Source of the DNA: CAJJBL01 sp964519035
GTDB taxonomy: Bacteria; Pseudomonadota; Alphaproteobacteria; Puniceispirillales; Marisalimonadaceae
Direction: 5' to 3'
Length of the DNA stretch: 64,000 nucleotides
NCBI GenBank assembly: GCA_964519035.1
Contig: CAZFKZ010000001.1
Span: 1 to 64,000, forward strand
This document shows, piece by piece, positions 45,804 through 54,821 of the stretch (the stretch's first letter is position 1; every line of letters starts with the position of its first letter). The notes below the pieces were generated by a model. The model saw nothing but the letters and a program-made list of their open reading frames with translations. It was not told the origin of the DNA and made no database searches. The translations under genes and the position numbers were made by a program.

Positions 45804-47561
45804 ATGAAAACAATCCCTTCTTTATTTTTAAAAAAAGCTAACCTTTATAAGGATAAACCATTATTTTGGTATAAAGTTAATAATAAATGGGTTTCTGTAA
45901 GCTGGAAAAAAAGTAAAGAGCTTGTCTTAAATATTAGTAATGGCTTAAGTAATCTAGGCGTAAATAAAAATGATAAAGTATCTATTATTTCAGAAAACAG
46001 CTATAAATGGTGTATAGCTGATTTAGCAATTAACACTATTGGAAGTGTTACTGTTCCAGGTTACACAACAAGTAATGAAGAAGAACTTTATCATTTAATT
46101 TCACATTCAGAAACATCTGTTATTTTTACAAATTCAAATCTATTTTCTAAAATTTCAAAATTTGTATCACAAATTAAACGAATTAAGTTAATAATACTAT
46201 TTGATAACCCTAATAAAAAATTAATGTCTAATAAATCATTAAAAATTATTACTTTTGATGATTTAAATAATATAAGTTTAAAAAGTAAAAAGAAAGTAAA
46301 TCTAAAAACTTATATAAATACTATTAATGAGAATGATCTGGCTTGTTTAATTTATACATCAGGTACCAGTAGTCTTCCAAAAGGGGTTATGCTTACCCAC
46401 AAATCAGTTGTTTCTAATATTTTAGGAGCTGCAGAACTTATAAAAGATTTAAACGAAAATAATCATAGATTTTTATCTATACTTCCATTATCACATGCTT
46501 ATGAACACACGGCTGGTTTTCTTTTACCTTTACTAATCGGTGGAGAAATTTATTTTAACGAGAACCGTGATCATTTGATAAATGATTTGCAAACATCAAA
46601 ACCAACTTTAATGATTGCTGTACCTAGATTGTACGATGTTTTATACAAAAAAATAACTTCTCAAATTCTATTACAAGGTAAACTTTCTAAGTATCTTTTT
46701 TTTAAAACAATTGAATTAGGTTCAAAAGAGTTTGAAAAAGTTAAATTTACATTTTTTCAACAAATATTTAATAATATTCTCTCAATTTTAGTTAGACAAA
46801 AAATTAAAAATAAATTTGGGGGGAATTTAGAAACTTTTATATCAGGAGGAGCTGCACTTAATTATAAAATAGGTCTATTTTTTAATGCTTTGGGCATTAA
46901 AATTTTACAAGGTTATGGTCAGACAGAATGTTCTCCGATTATCTCAACTAATCCGATATCCAAAATCAAATTAAAAACTGTGGGTCCAGCGATTAGAGGT
47001 TTGGAAATTAAATTGTCTGATGATAATGAAATACTCGTTAAGGGCACGTCTTTAATGAATGGATACTGGAAAGATAAGAAAAGTACTAATAAAACAATAA
47101 TAAATGGCTGGCTTCACACGGGTGACATAGGTCATATGGATTGTGATGATTATATCACTATTACCGGCCGTAAAAATGAAATGATAGTTAATTCAGGAGG
47201 TGAAAATATATCACCTGTTCCGATTGAAAATAGATTACTAGATTCATATGAAATAGAACAAGTTCTAGTGTTTGGTCATAATAAACCTTTTTTAATTGCA
47301 ATTATTGTTTTGAATGATGAAGTAATTATAAAATACAACGCAAATAAAACAAAATTAAAACAAATAATTAAAGAAATAATTAACAATACAAATTTAGAAT
47401 TATCTCAAAAAAATAAAATTAGAAAGTTTTTTATTGCTAAACATTCTTTTAATATTAAAAATATGCAACTAACGCCAACTTTAAAAATTAAGAGAAATAA
47501 AATAATAAAATTTTATCAAAGTGAAATTGAAAACCTATATAAACAATCAACCATTAATTAA
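45804..47561 (+). CDS. Long-chain fatty acid-CoA ligase (AMP-binding)
   Basis: Activates a fatty acid to acyl-CoA via an acyl-adenylate. It is 585 aa. The AMP-binding P-loop is LIYTSGTSSLPKGVMLTH (about 192-209), then LSHAYEHTAGF, the adenine motif QGYGQTECSP, and GWLHTGDIGHMD with TGRKNEMIVNSGGENI. The chain resembles the long-chain (FadD15/FAA-type) branch. The start MKTIPSLFLKKANLYKDKPLFWYK is normal. It is followed 20 bp later by an EamA transporter gene. Confidence 0.88.
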   Translation: MKTIPSLFLKKANLYKDKPLFWYKVNNKWVSVSWKKSKELVLNISNGLSNLGVNKNDKVSIISENSYKWCIADLAINTIGSVTVPGYTTSNEEELYHLISHSETSVIFTNSNLFSKISKFVSQIKRIKLIILFDNPNKKLMSNKSLKIITFDDLNNISLKSKKKVNLKTYINTINENDLACLIYTSGTSSLPKGVMLTHKSVVSNILGAAELIKDLNENNHRFLSILPLSHAYEHTAGFLLPLLIGGEIYFNENRDHLINDLQTSKPTLMIAVPRLYDVLYKKITSQILLQGKLSKYLFFKTIELGSKEFEKVKFTFFQQIFNNILSILVRQKIKNKFGGNLETFISGGAALNYKIGLFFNALGIKILQGYGQTECSPIISTNPISKIKLKTVGPAIRGLEIKLSDDNEILVKGTSLMNGYWKDKKSTNKTIINGWLHTGDIGHMDCDDYITITGRKNEMIVNSGGENISPVPIENRLLDSYEIEQVLVFGHNKPFLIAIIVLNDEVIIKYNANKTKLKQIIKEIINNTNLELSQKNKIRKFFIAKHSFNIKNMQLTPTLKIKRNKIIKFYQSEIENLYKQSTIN

Positions 47562-47581
47562 TTTAATAGAAAATAAATTAT

Positions 47582-48535
47582 GTGAAATTAAAATTTCTTG
47601 ACCCTAGAGCAGATGACAATCATTTTTTAGCTCTTACTTTTTTATTATTTGGCGCTGTAGTTCTAGCACTTCAAGATTCTTTAATAAAGCTAATGTCTTC
47701 AGATACAAGTTTTTGGCAGCTGCAACTATTAAGGTCACTATGTAATATTATTTTATTAACTTTAATAGCTCACTATACAAATGGCATAAAAATATTGTTT
47801 CCAATCAATTGGAAACCCGTTTACCTCAGGGCACTTATGATGACTTGTTGTATGTTTTGTTTTTTTTCTGCATCACCTGATTTGACCGTAGCTCAAATGG
47901 CAGCTGGACTATATACTTATCCATTATTTGTTTCAATCTTAGCGATTACGATACTGAAAGAAAAAATAGGTTTTTGGCGTTTATCTGCATTGATAATTGG
48001 ATTGTTAGGAACATTCATTATTCTTGAACCTTGGTCTTATCAATTTAAATACACACAAATTTTACCTGTATTAGCTGGTTTTTTTTATGCTTGCAATATT
48101 ATACTAATTAGAAAATATTGTCGTATGGAAAATGTCATGTCACTTACATTAGCAGTTGGTGTAATATTTTTATTATCTGCATTAATGGGTACTATATTTT
48201 TTGAATTTTTTTATATCTCAGACAGTTTGGTTCTCAATATGCCATTTATTGAAATTGGTTGGCCAAATTTAACTTTTTTGATTTTCTTTTTTGCAATTTT
48301 TTGTTCAATTCTTAATTTATTAGGTAACTTGTCTCTTGCAAAAGCTTACCAATCTGCAGAAAGTAGTTTTTTAGCACCTTTGGATTATTCTTATTTAATA
48401 TTTGCTACATTATGGAGCAAAATTATTTTTGATATATGGCCATCAAGTTTAAATTTCTTAGGTTTATTTTTAATTGCTTTCTCAGGTATACTTATTGCCT
48501 GGAGAGAAAAAGTAAAACAAAAAGACTTAATTTAA
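47582..48535 (+). CDS. EamA/DMT-family transporter
   Basis: Inner-membrane exporter-type protein of the drug/metabolite transporter family. It is 317 aa with ten predicted helices in two EamA repeats (about 17-150 and 170-305). The start codon is GTG; the overlapping ATG at 47580 runs into an immediate stop. The substrate is unknown. It follows the acyl-CoA ligase by 20 bp, and its 3' end overlaps the convergent helicase gene by 9 bp. Confidence 0.85.
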   Translation: MKLKFLDPRADDNHFLALTFLLFGAVVLALQDSLIKLMSSDTSFWQLQLLRSLCNIILLTLIAHYTNGIKILFPINWKPVYLRALMMTCCMFCFFSASPDLTVAQMAAGLYTYPLFVSILAITILKEKIGFWRLSALIIGLLGTFIILEPWSYQFKYTQILPVLAGFFYACNIILIRKYCRMENVMSLTLAVGVIFLLSALMGTIFFEFFYISDSLVLNMPFIEIGWPNLTFLIFFFAIFCSILNLLGNLSLAKAYQSAESSFLAPLDYSYLIFATLWSKIIFDIWPSSLNFLGLFLIAFSGILIAWREKVKQKDLI

Positions 48536-49828
48536 GTAATTATCAGAATGATGAAATCTATTATTTAAAAAAATATCTGAAACTCTAATCGCTCTTGTTA
48601 AATAAATGCCTTCTAAAGTTGTTGCTCTACTTAATGCAACATATGTTTGTCCTTGAGCAAAAGATCCACTATCTAAATCAATAATTACATTTTCATATGT
48701 TTGCCCTTGGCTTTTATGAATAGTTACTGCCCAAGCTAATTTTATAGGGTATTGGGTATATGTTGCGACTACCTCGTGTTTTACTTCGCCATCTTTGATG
48801 CTATAATTAAATCTTTCCCAATTATCTTTAGGAATATTATATACTTTCTTTTTAATTTTTACATGAATACTATTTTCATCTAATTGATGGACTATTCCTA
48901 TAGACCCATTTACCCATCTTTTTGGATATTTCAAGTCATTTTTTACCATCATAACTTGAGCGCCAACTTTTAATTCGAGAAGTTCATCAGCTGGCTTTTC
49001 TTTAAAGTCTCCAGTTTGTATAGATTTATAAAAAAAGGAATCAGATTTAATATTCTCTAAGTTCATGTTATTGATGCTATCAACTTTTCGATTTGTAGGA
49101 GATAAAATTATTGTCTGATTTGGAACCTCTGATCTATCACTTATAACTCTTCTATTAATAACAAATAAATCATCTTGTGAAATTTCAGCTAATCTTATTT
49201 TATTTAATAAATCTAAAAAAACATGGTCTTTTTGTCTATAAACTTTTTCTAATTCATAAGTTTTAATTTGAGAGTTTTCATAACAATTTGCATTATAAAA
49301 AAAATGTCCATTTGGATAAAAATTATTAAAAATTTCTTCTTCATTACTTCTTACTACAGGTGGCAACTGATATAAATCACCCAAAAGTATTAATTGTACT
49401 CCACCAAAGCTATCTTCATTTCTTCTATTCAATTTTAAAGATTGGTCTATACCGTCAAGTATATCTGATCTAATCATAGAGCATTCGTCTATTAATATTG
49501 TATCAACTTTGCCAATTACTTTAGAAGATAATCTTTGTATTTTTTCATTTATCAATATTCTTGGAGGAAATAGGAAAAAAGAATGTATCGTCTTACCTTT
49601 TGCTTTTATAGCTGAAATTCCAGTAGAAGCTAAAATTATAAAATTTTTAAGTGAATTTATTCTGAAGTATTCCAGTAATGTTGTTTTTCCAGAACCTGCT
49701 TTACCTGTGATAAACATATTTTGATTGGAATATTCCATTAAATTATAAATTTTTTTAAAATCATCTTTTACTTCAAGATTGTCAGGTAAATCATGATGAG
49801 GAATATATTCAGAGTTTATTTTTTTCAT
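48527..49828 (-). CDS. Pif1/RecD-like superfamily 1 DNA helicase
   Basis: It is 433 aa. Walker A is GKAGSGKT (residues 42-49), motif Ia is LASTGISAIKAKGKTIHSFF, Walker B is ILIDECSM, and motif III is LLGDLYQLPPV. C-terminal motifs V/VI are AWAVTIHKSQGQTYE and VALSRAT. This is the compact Pif1-like form that unwinds DNA 5'-3'; whether it serves repair, replication or transfer is not clear. It is alone on its strand with no nuclease partner nearby. Confidence 0.87.
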   Translation of the reverse strand: MKKINSEYIPHHDLPDNLEVKDDFKKIYNLMEYSNQNMFITGKAGSGKTTLLEYFRINSLKNFIILASTGISAIKAKGKTIHSFFLFPPRILINEKIQRLSSKVIGKVDTILIDECSMIRSDILDGIDQSLKLNRRNEDSFGGVQLILLGDLYQLPPVVRSNEEEIFNNFYPNGHFFYNANCYENSQIKTYELEKVYRQKDHVFLDLLNKIRLAEISQDDLFVINRRVISDRSEVPNQTIILSPTNRKVDSINNMNLENIKSDSFFYKSIQTGDFKEKPADELLELKVGAQVMMVKNDLKYPKRWVNGSIGIVHQLDENSIHVKIKKKVYNIPKDNWERFNYSIKDGEVKHEVVATYTQYPIKLAWAVTIHKSQGQTYENVIIDLDSGSFAQGQTYVALSRATTLEGIYLTRAIRVSDIFLNNRFHHSDNYLN

Positions 49829-49927
49829 ATTTTATCAATAACTTTTTTAATATTATAAATTAAACAACGTATTTAATGACTACTTAACATAACATTCGAC
49901 TTATATACTTTTATATTACTTAGTTAG

Positions 49928-50740
49928 CTATATTTGTATTGTGTATTTTCTATCATGATAAAGGCTTGGTAATTGATCTCTAACAGTTTTAACTTTTGAG
50001 ATATCAATAACAGCAGATATTACACCTCTAGAATTGCCACCATCAGTAATTATAGTGCCCCATGGATCAATAATTAGACTGTGGCCATAACTTTCTCCAC
50101 CACCTCTTATTTCTCCAATAGAGCAAGGAGCTATTACATAAGCACAATTTTCTATAGCTCTTGCTTTATTTAAAATATGCCAGTGTGCTTCACCTGTTTT
50201 TTTGGTAAAAGCTGCTGGGATAGCAAGAACTTCAGCACCATTGAGTGAAAGTGAACGATAAAGGGACGGAAACCTTAAATCGTAGCAAACTGACAACCCT
50301 ATTTTACAAAATTCAGTATTAGCTATTACAGCATTATCACCTGGATGTATTGTTTCACTTTCTTTATGTTCTTCTCCATTCACACAAATATCAAACATAT
50401 GAATTTTATTATAGTAGGAGTTAATATTACCCTTATTATCAATTACATAACTTCTATTAAATATTTTGTTATTCACAGAGTTTACAGCTATTGAACCTAT
50501 TAAACACCAAATGCTGTTATTTAGACAAAAATTTTGAAATTCTTTTAAAAAAATATGATTATTCTCATTCATACTTGGAGGTAAATATTTAGCACCTTTG
50601 CTAACTAAGCCACCGCAATATTCTGGTAAAAACAAAAAATCTGCATTTTCTTTAACTGCAATAGTAGCAAGTTCTATAGCCTCAATAAGGGCTTCTTCTA
50701 TTGTAGGTTTTGGACATATTTGCAAACATGAAATTTTCAA
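49928..50740 (-). CDS. Carbon-nitrogen hydrolase (nitrilase/omega-amidase superfamily)
   Basis: Hydrolyses an amide C-N bond. It is 270 aa. The catalytic triad is Glu40 (FLPEYCGG), Lys112 (YNKIHMFD) and Cys152 (LSVCYDLRFP). Features such as RFPSLYRSL and DPWGTII put it in the Nit1/Nit2-like branch, whose known members hydrolyse omega-amides or deaminated glutathione; the exact substrate is inference. It is downstream of gluconokinase on the same strand, about 34 bp after that gene's restored stop. Confidence 0.88.
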   Translation of the reverse strand: MKISCLQICPKPTIEEALIEAIELATIAVKENADFLFLPEYCGGLVSKGAKYLPPSMNENNHIFLKEFQNFCLNNSIWCLIGSIAVNSVNNKIFNRSYVIDNKGNINSYYNKIHMFDICVNGEEHKESETIHPGDNAVIANTEFCKIGLSVCYDLRFPSLYRSLSLNGAEVLAIPAAFTKKTGEAHWHILNKARAIENCAYVIAPCSIGEIRGGGESYGHSLIIDPWGTIITDGGNSRGVISAVIDISKVKTVRDQLPSLYHDRKYTIQI

Positions 50741-50777
50741 TTTATTGTACTTTCGTGATCTTTTATAATTCTATTTA

Positions 50778-50832
50778 TATTTCTATTTCTAATTCTTTTA
50801 TGATTCGATCAACTGTTTGTTTCTCTGTCAAA
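50778..50832. repeat. Left copy of a 55-bp duplication at the scaffold gap
   Basis: These 55 bp are identical to 50933-50987, and the run of N lies exactly between them. On the minus strand they encode the last residues of gluconokinase, and the stop TAA follows at 50775-50777. The pattern is what two contigs leave when their ends overlap but were not merged. Confidence 0.9.
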
Positions 50833-50932
50833 NNNNNNNNNNNNNNNNNNNNNNNNNNNNNNNNNNNNNNNNNNNNNNNNNNNNNNNNNNNNNNNNNNNN
50901 NNNNNNNNNNNNNNNNNNNNNNNNNNNNNNNN
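50833..50932. other. Assembly gap (100 N)
   Basis: Exactly 100 N, the usual placeholder for a gap of unknown size. The flanks are a perfect 55-bp direct repeat, so the gap is probably not real missing sequence. Removing the N run and one repeat copy (155 bp) restores an uninterrupted reading frame. Confidence 0.97.
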
Positions 50933-51427
50933 TATTTCTATTTCTAATTCTTTTATGATTCGATCAACTGTTTGTTTCTCTGTCAAATCTTGATTAAAAA
51001 TAATAGCATCTTTTGGCTCTTCTAAAATTAAAAATTGACTGTCAACAAGAGACCCTGGCATAAAATGATTAGATCGTGAATTAATACGTGTAGTAGCTAA
51101 TTCTTTACTAATTTTTAAATAAACTAATTTAAAGTTATTTTTATCAAGAATATCTCTATAACTTTCTTTTAAAGATGAACAGGCGACAACAAGATTTTGT
51201 TTGCTGTTTCTTTTTATTATTTCTTTTTTAATTTTTAATAACCATCCATAACGATCTTCATCATTAAGAGGATTCCCGGAGCTCATTTTTTTAATATTTG
51301 CTTTTCCATGAAAATTATCTGCTTCAATAAAAAAAGCATTTATTTTTTTAGCAAGCAGTGAGCCTATAGAAGTTTTTCCACAACCAGCTACGCCCATTAT
51401 TAATATGCACATATATTTGTTTTTCAT
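50933..51427 (-). CDS. gntK: Gluconokinase, interrupted by the assembly gap
   Basis: Phosphorylates gluconate to 6-phosphogluconate. The P-loop is GVAGCGKTS near residue 12; EADNFHGKANIKKMSSGNPLNDEDRYGWL is the conserved gluconate-site region, and VVACSSLKESYRD follows. As assembled the frame runs into N after 165 codons. If the duplicated flank is collapsed, the codons for ELEIEI are followed at once by TAA (50775-50777), giving a complete 165-residue protein, normal for this family. The ATG overlaps the gnd stop by 4 bp, so kinase and dehydrogenase are translationally coupled and work in sequence. Confidence 0.93.
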
Positions 51428-52800
51428 AATTTAGTCCAGTAGGGCTTAATATCCTTTTTTGTTCGTTTATCTTTTAATGGATGAAGACCAAAAAAACTTC
51501 TTTGTAACTGGATAGTTTCTCCAATTTTATGATTTGAAAAAATAGAATCATAATATGACAAATTAGCAGATAAAACAGGAATAGGATTACCTGTTTTGGT
51601 TGCAATCGAAATAAAATTTCGAATAGATAGCAAGTTATTATGTATTTTCTTATTAATAAGGTTATATAAAAATTCTAAATTAAAATTTCCTGTTAAATCA
51701 TACTCTTTTGACACTTGATCTAAATATTCACCTTGCAGAATACATCCTGAACTCCAAGCTTTAAATATCTCTTTAATATTAAAATTAAAATTTTCTAGTT
51801 GATTTGAAGCAAAAATAACAGAAACGCCTTGATATAAAGAACATACAAAATTAAAGAAAATAATTTCTTCTAAATTAACTTCATTAATTTCAAAAATTTT
51901 ATTATTCTCAATACTTTGTTCAGTTTTAGTGGAGTAATTAAAATTAATAGAAGATGATCTATTTGAAACAGCAGCATAAATAGAAGGAATGCTTACACCA
52001 AAATCTAAAGCCGTATTCACAGTCCATTTACCAGTTCCATTTTGATCTATTTTATTATCAACTTGATTAATAAAATATTGATTATCGTCAGATTTTGCAT
52101 TTAAAATTTTTGAAGTGATCTCAAGAAGAAAAGATGAGGAAGATGTGGAAATAACTTTATTTAATTGTTTTGACTGATCATCCTGATTTAATTTGAAAGC
52201 ATACATCAATGTATTGGTAATTTCTGCCAGAGCCTCCATCAATGCATATTCTATTCCATTGTGAATTAATTTAACGAGGTGTCCACTTCCAGAAGATCCA
52301 AAGTAACAACAGGCTGTAACATTATCTTTTTTTGCAGCTATAGAGTTAAAAATATTTTCAACTTTATTCCATGCTTTTTGAGTTCCTCCAACCATTATTG
52401 CAGGCCCAAACTTTGCACCTCTGGGTCCTCCTGAAACCCCAATGCCCAAAAAATCTATCTTATGTTTAGATAAATAATAATGCCTATCAATAGATTTCAA
52501 GTATAATGAATTACCAAGATCTGCAATTATATCATCTGGATTCAAATATTTAATTAATTCTTCTATACATTCATCTATTTTATTTGCTGGCAAACTTAAC
52601 ATAATAATTTTTGGACCAGATAAATTTTCACATAATTGATTTAATGAATTATAAATTTTCAATCCAGAAATATTTTGTAAAGATATATCATCAATTATTC
52701 TTTTATTCTTTTCAAAAGCATTAACAATAAATCCTTTTGAAATAAGGTTTTTGGCTAAATTTAACCCCATAGAACCTAATCCAACTAATCCAATATTCAT
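51424..52800 (-). CDS. gnd: 6-phosphogluconate dehydrogenase, decarboxylating (divergent)
   Basis: Oxidises 6-phosphogluconate to ribulose 5-phosphate with NADP+. It is 458 aa. NADP site GLVGLGSMGLNLAKNL is at the N-terminus. Substrate residues are kept in GVSGGPRGAKFGP, GHLVKLIHNGIEYALM and NGTGKWT, and the C-terminus has QRSFFGLHP with the conserved Arg and His. SGG-PRG replaces the usual SGG-EEG, and the middle is much altered, so it is a divergent member. Coupling with gluconokinase supports the role in gluconate use. Confidence 0.88.
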   Translation of the reverse strand: MNIGLVGLGSMGLNLAKNLISKGFIVNAFEKNKRIIDDISLQNISGLKIYNSLNQLCENLSGPKIIMLSLPANKIDECIEELIKYLNPDDIIADLGNSLYLKSIDRHYYLSKHKIDFLGIGVSGGPRGAKFGPAIMVGGTQKAWNKVENIFNSIAAKKDNVTACCYFGSSGSGHLVKLIHNGIEYALMEALAEITNTLMYAFKLNQDDQSKQLNKVISTSSSSFLLEITSKILNAKSDDNQYFINQVDNKIDQNGTGKWTVNTALDFGVSIPSIYAAVSNRSSSINFNYSTKTEQSIENNKIFEINEVNLEEIIFFNFVCSLYQGVSVIFASNQLENFNFNIKEIFKAWSSGCILQGEYLDQVSKEYDLTGNFNLEFLYNLINKKIHNNLLSIRNFISIATKTGNPIPVLSANLSYYDSIFSNHKIGETIQLQRSFFGLHPLKDKRTKKDIKPYWTKL

Positions 52801-52877
52801 ATTTAAGTATTTCCTTATAAAGGGTAATTGAAAAATTTAATTTAATATTTTTTTATCTTAATTAAAACCTAAAACCA

Positions 52878-53777
52878 TTATAATTTATCAATTATTTTAT
52901 TTCTACTTTCACTTAGATAAATTATTAACCCTCCAAAAATTATTATGCTTGCGCCTAAAATACTAATATAGTCTGGAGTTATTTTAAAAATTAAAAAATC
53001 GTAAAAAATAACAAAGATTAATGCACTATAAAAATAGGGTACCACAAAATTAGCGTCACTTCTTTTAAGTGCTTGAATAAAACAAGATTGAGCACATAGC
53101 ATTAAAGCACCTATGCCAAACATAGCAATAAGTTGAAAGTTATTAGGACTTTGCCATACCCAGTAAAGAGGTGTTGAAGAAATTAATAAACCAATACCAT
53201 TATTTACAAAAAGAATAGGAATAGGCTTTTCTAAATTTGTAAGCATTTTTATTAATATAGATTCTAATCCCATTATAGCGGCTCCAAACAAAAGTAATAA
53301 AGCAATTGGTTGTAGATTTATCATATTATTTTCTGGTCTAATAAGAATTACAGCTCCAAAGAAAGTAATGAATGCAGCTATCCATTTTATTAATTTTACT
53401 TTTTCTCCTAATAAAGGAATTGCTAACAACATTGCAAAAATAGGTTTAGTAAAAACTAGAGCTGTGGCATCAGAAACTGGAATAATGCTTGAACCAGCAA
53501 ACAAAATGCTGATTCCAATCCATCCACACATTGAACGTGCTATATGAAGTTTTATATTAGGATTTTTTATTTTATTTCTAGTTATTAATAAAATAATTGT
53601 AATTATAACAAAGGCAAAAAAAAACCTTGCATTACTTATTTGCATCGGATTTAGGGCAGGGCCTAATTTATTTGTCCCAAGCATTTTTGCTAATATTGTT
53701 GTACCAGCAATAAGGGATGAAGCTAAAATCATATAGAAAATAGTTTCAATTATCATTTTATTTTTATTTTGCAGCAT
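52878..53777 (-). CDS. EamA/DMT-family transporter
   Basis: Ten-helix inner-membrane protein, 299 aa, with two EamA repeats (about 12-140 and 155-290). The segments RSMCGWIGISILFAGSSIIPVSDATALVFTKPIFAMLLAIPLLGE are typical of the family. It overlaps the preceding transporter gene by one base, so the two are co-translated and may act as a pair. The substrate is unknown. Confidence 0.85.
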   Translation of the reverse strand: MLQNKNKMIIETIFYMILASSLIAGTTILAKMLGTNKLGPALNPMQISNARFFFAFVIITIILLITRNKIKNPNIKLHIARSMCGWIGISILFAGSSIIPVSDATALVFTKPIFAMLLAIPLLGEKVKLIKWIAAFITFFGAVILIRPENNMINLQPIALLLLFGAAIMGLESILIKMLTNLEKPIPILFVNNGIGLLISSTPLYWVWQSPNNFQLIAMFGIGALMLCAQSCFIQALKRSDANFVVPYFYSALIFVIFYDFLIFKITPDYISILGASIIIFGGLIIYLSESRNKIIDKL

Positions 53778-54727
53778 TATTTATTGTTGAATAATTTTGA
53801 AATAGGATTATAAAAAATTTCCATTAAAACAAAGCCTGTTATCGTAAATATTGCTATTAACTGGTTAATAGTAATAATGTCCTCTAGAATGAAATATGCT
53901 AAACATAAAGCTATTACAGGTTTGAGAAAGAATAGATAATTACCTTTTGCCATATCAGGTATTTTTGATAATCCCCATAACCATAAAATAAAGGCTATGC
54001 AAGTATTCCAGACACCTAAGGTAATGATTGATAAATATTGAACTTGGTCTCGTTCAAATAATTCTAGAGGATTAATCCATATTCCCCATATTAAACCAAT
54101 CGAAGCATACATTGGGAAAAAGCCTATCACAAATGTATAAGTAGTCATTCTTATGGGACCATACTTTTGTATGTATGGTTTTACCAAAACTAAATAAATT
54201 GAACCTAGTAAGGCTCCTCCAAGCGATAAATATATTCCAATTATACTGTTGCCAGTTCCACTTAATTTATCGAGATAACCGTCAGTTAACAAAAACATGC
54301 ATCCTAAAAAAGCTCCAATACCACTTACAATTTTCGGAGGAGTAATTCTAGTACCTTCAACAATTCTTGCAATAACGACCACAAGTATAGGCATTATGGT
54401 AACCATGGTTGCCACTTGTACTACTGATGCAAAATCAAGTGCCCAATGAAACATAAATTGTCCAAATGCCATTCCTATTATTGATAATAATGCAATAGGC
54501 ATAAATTCTTGTTTTAATGGTAGTAAAAGGTTGCGTGATGATGGATTAATTAGAGATAGAATGAGTAACGCAAGACCGCCTATGCCAAAACGCCATACAG
54601 AAACCTCAATCCCAGAAACACCACTCAATTTGACAAAAAACTCTGAGCTAGCATGACCGCATACACCAAAAAAAGCAGCAGTGTATGCAATTATGATTAT
54701 TAAATTTTCATTTTTAAACATACACAT
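53777..54727 (-). CDS. EamA/DMT-family transporter
   Basis: Ten-helix inner-membrane protein, 316 aa, with two EamA repeats. Helix 4 region reads FHWALDFASVVQVATMVTIMPILVV. A second in-frame ATG two codons downstream could be the start. It is first of a two-gene transporter unit with the gene ending at 52878 (1-bp overlap), and lies between the molybdenum hydroxylase operon and gnd. Confidence 0.85.
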   Translation of the reverse strand: MCMFKNENLIIIIAYTAAFFGVCGHASSEFFVKLSGVSGIEVSVWRFGIGGLALLILSLINPSSRNLLLPLKQEFMPIALLSIIGMAFGQFMFHWALDFASVVQVATMVTIMPILVVVIARIVEGTRITPPKIVSGIGAFLGCMFLLTDGYLDKLSGTGNSIIGIYLSLGGALLGSIYLVLVKPYIQKYGPIRMTTYTFVIGFFPMYASIGLIWGIWINPLELFERDQVQYLSIITLGVWNTCIAFILWLWGLSKIPDMAKGNYLFFLKPVIALCLAYFILEDIITINQLIAIFTITGFVLMEIFYNPISKLFNNK

Positions 54728-54821
54728 TACTTAAGTAAAATAAATATTAGTTTATTAAGAAGTTAATGCAATTATTCACTTTAATCTGTTGAAATAAATA
54801 ATTATTTTTTACAATCCCTTG

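Noticed and set aside
50710..50958. Plus-strand frame running through the N gap
   Set aside because: It exists only because N codons are read as open; it is antisense to gluconokinase and the nitrilase start.
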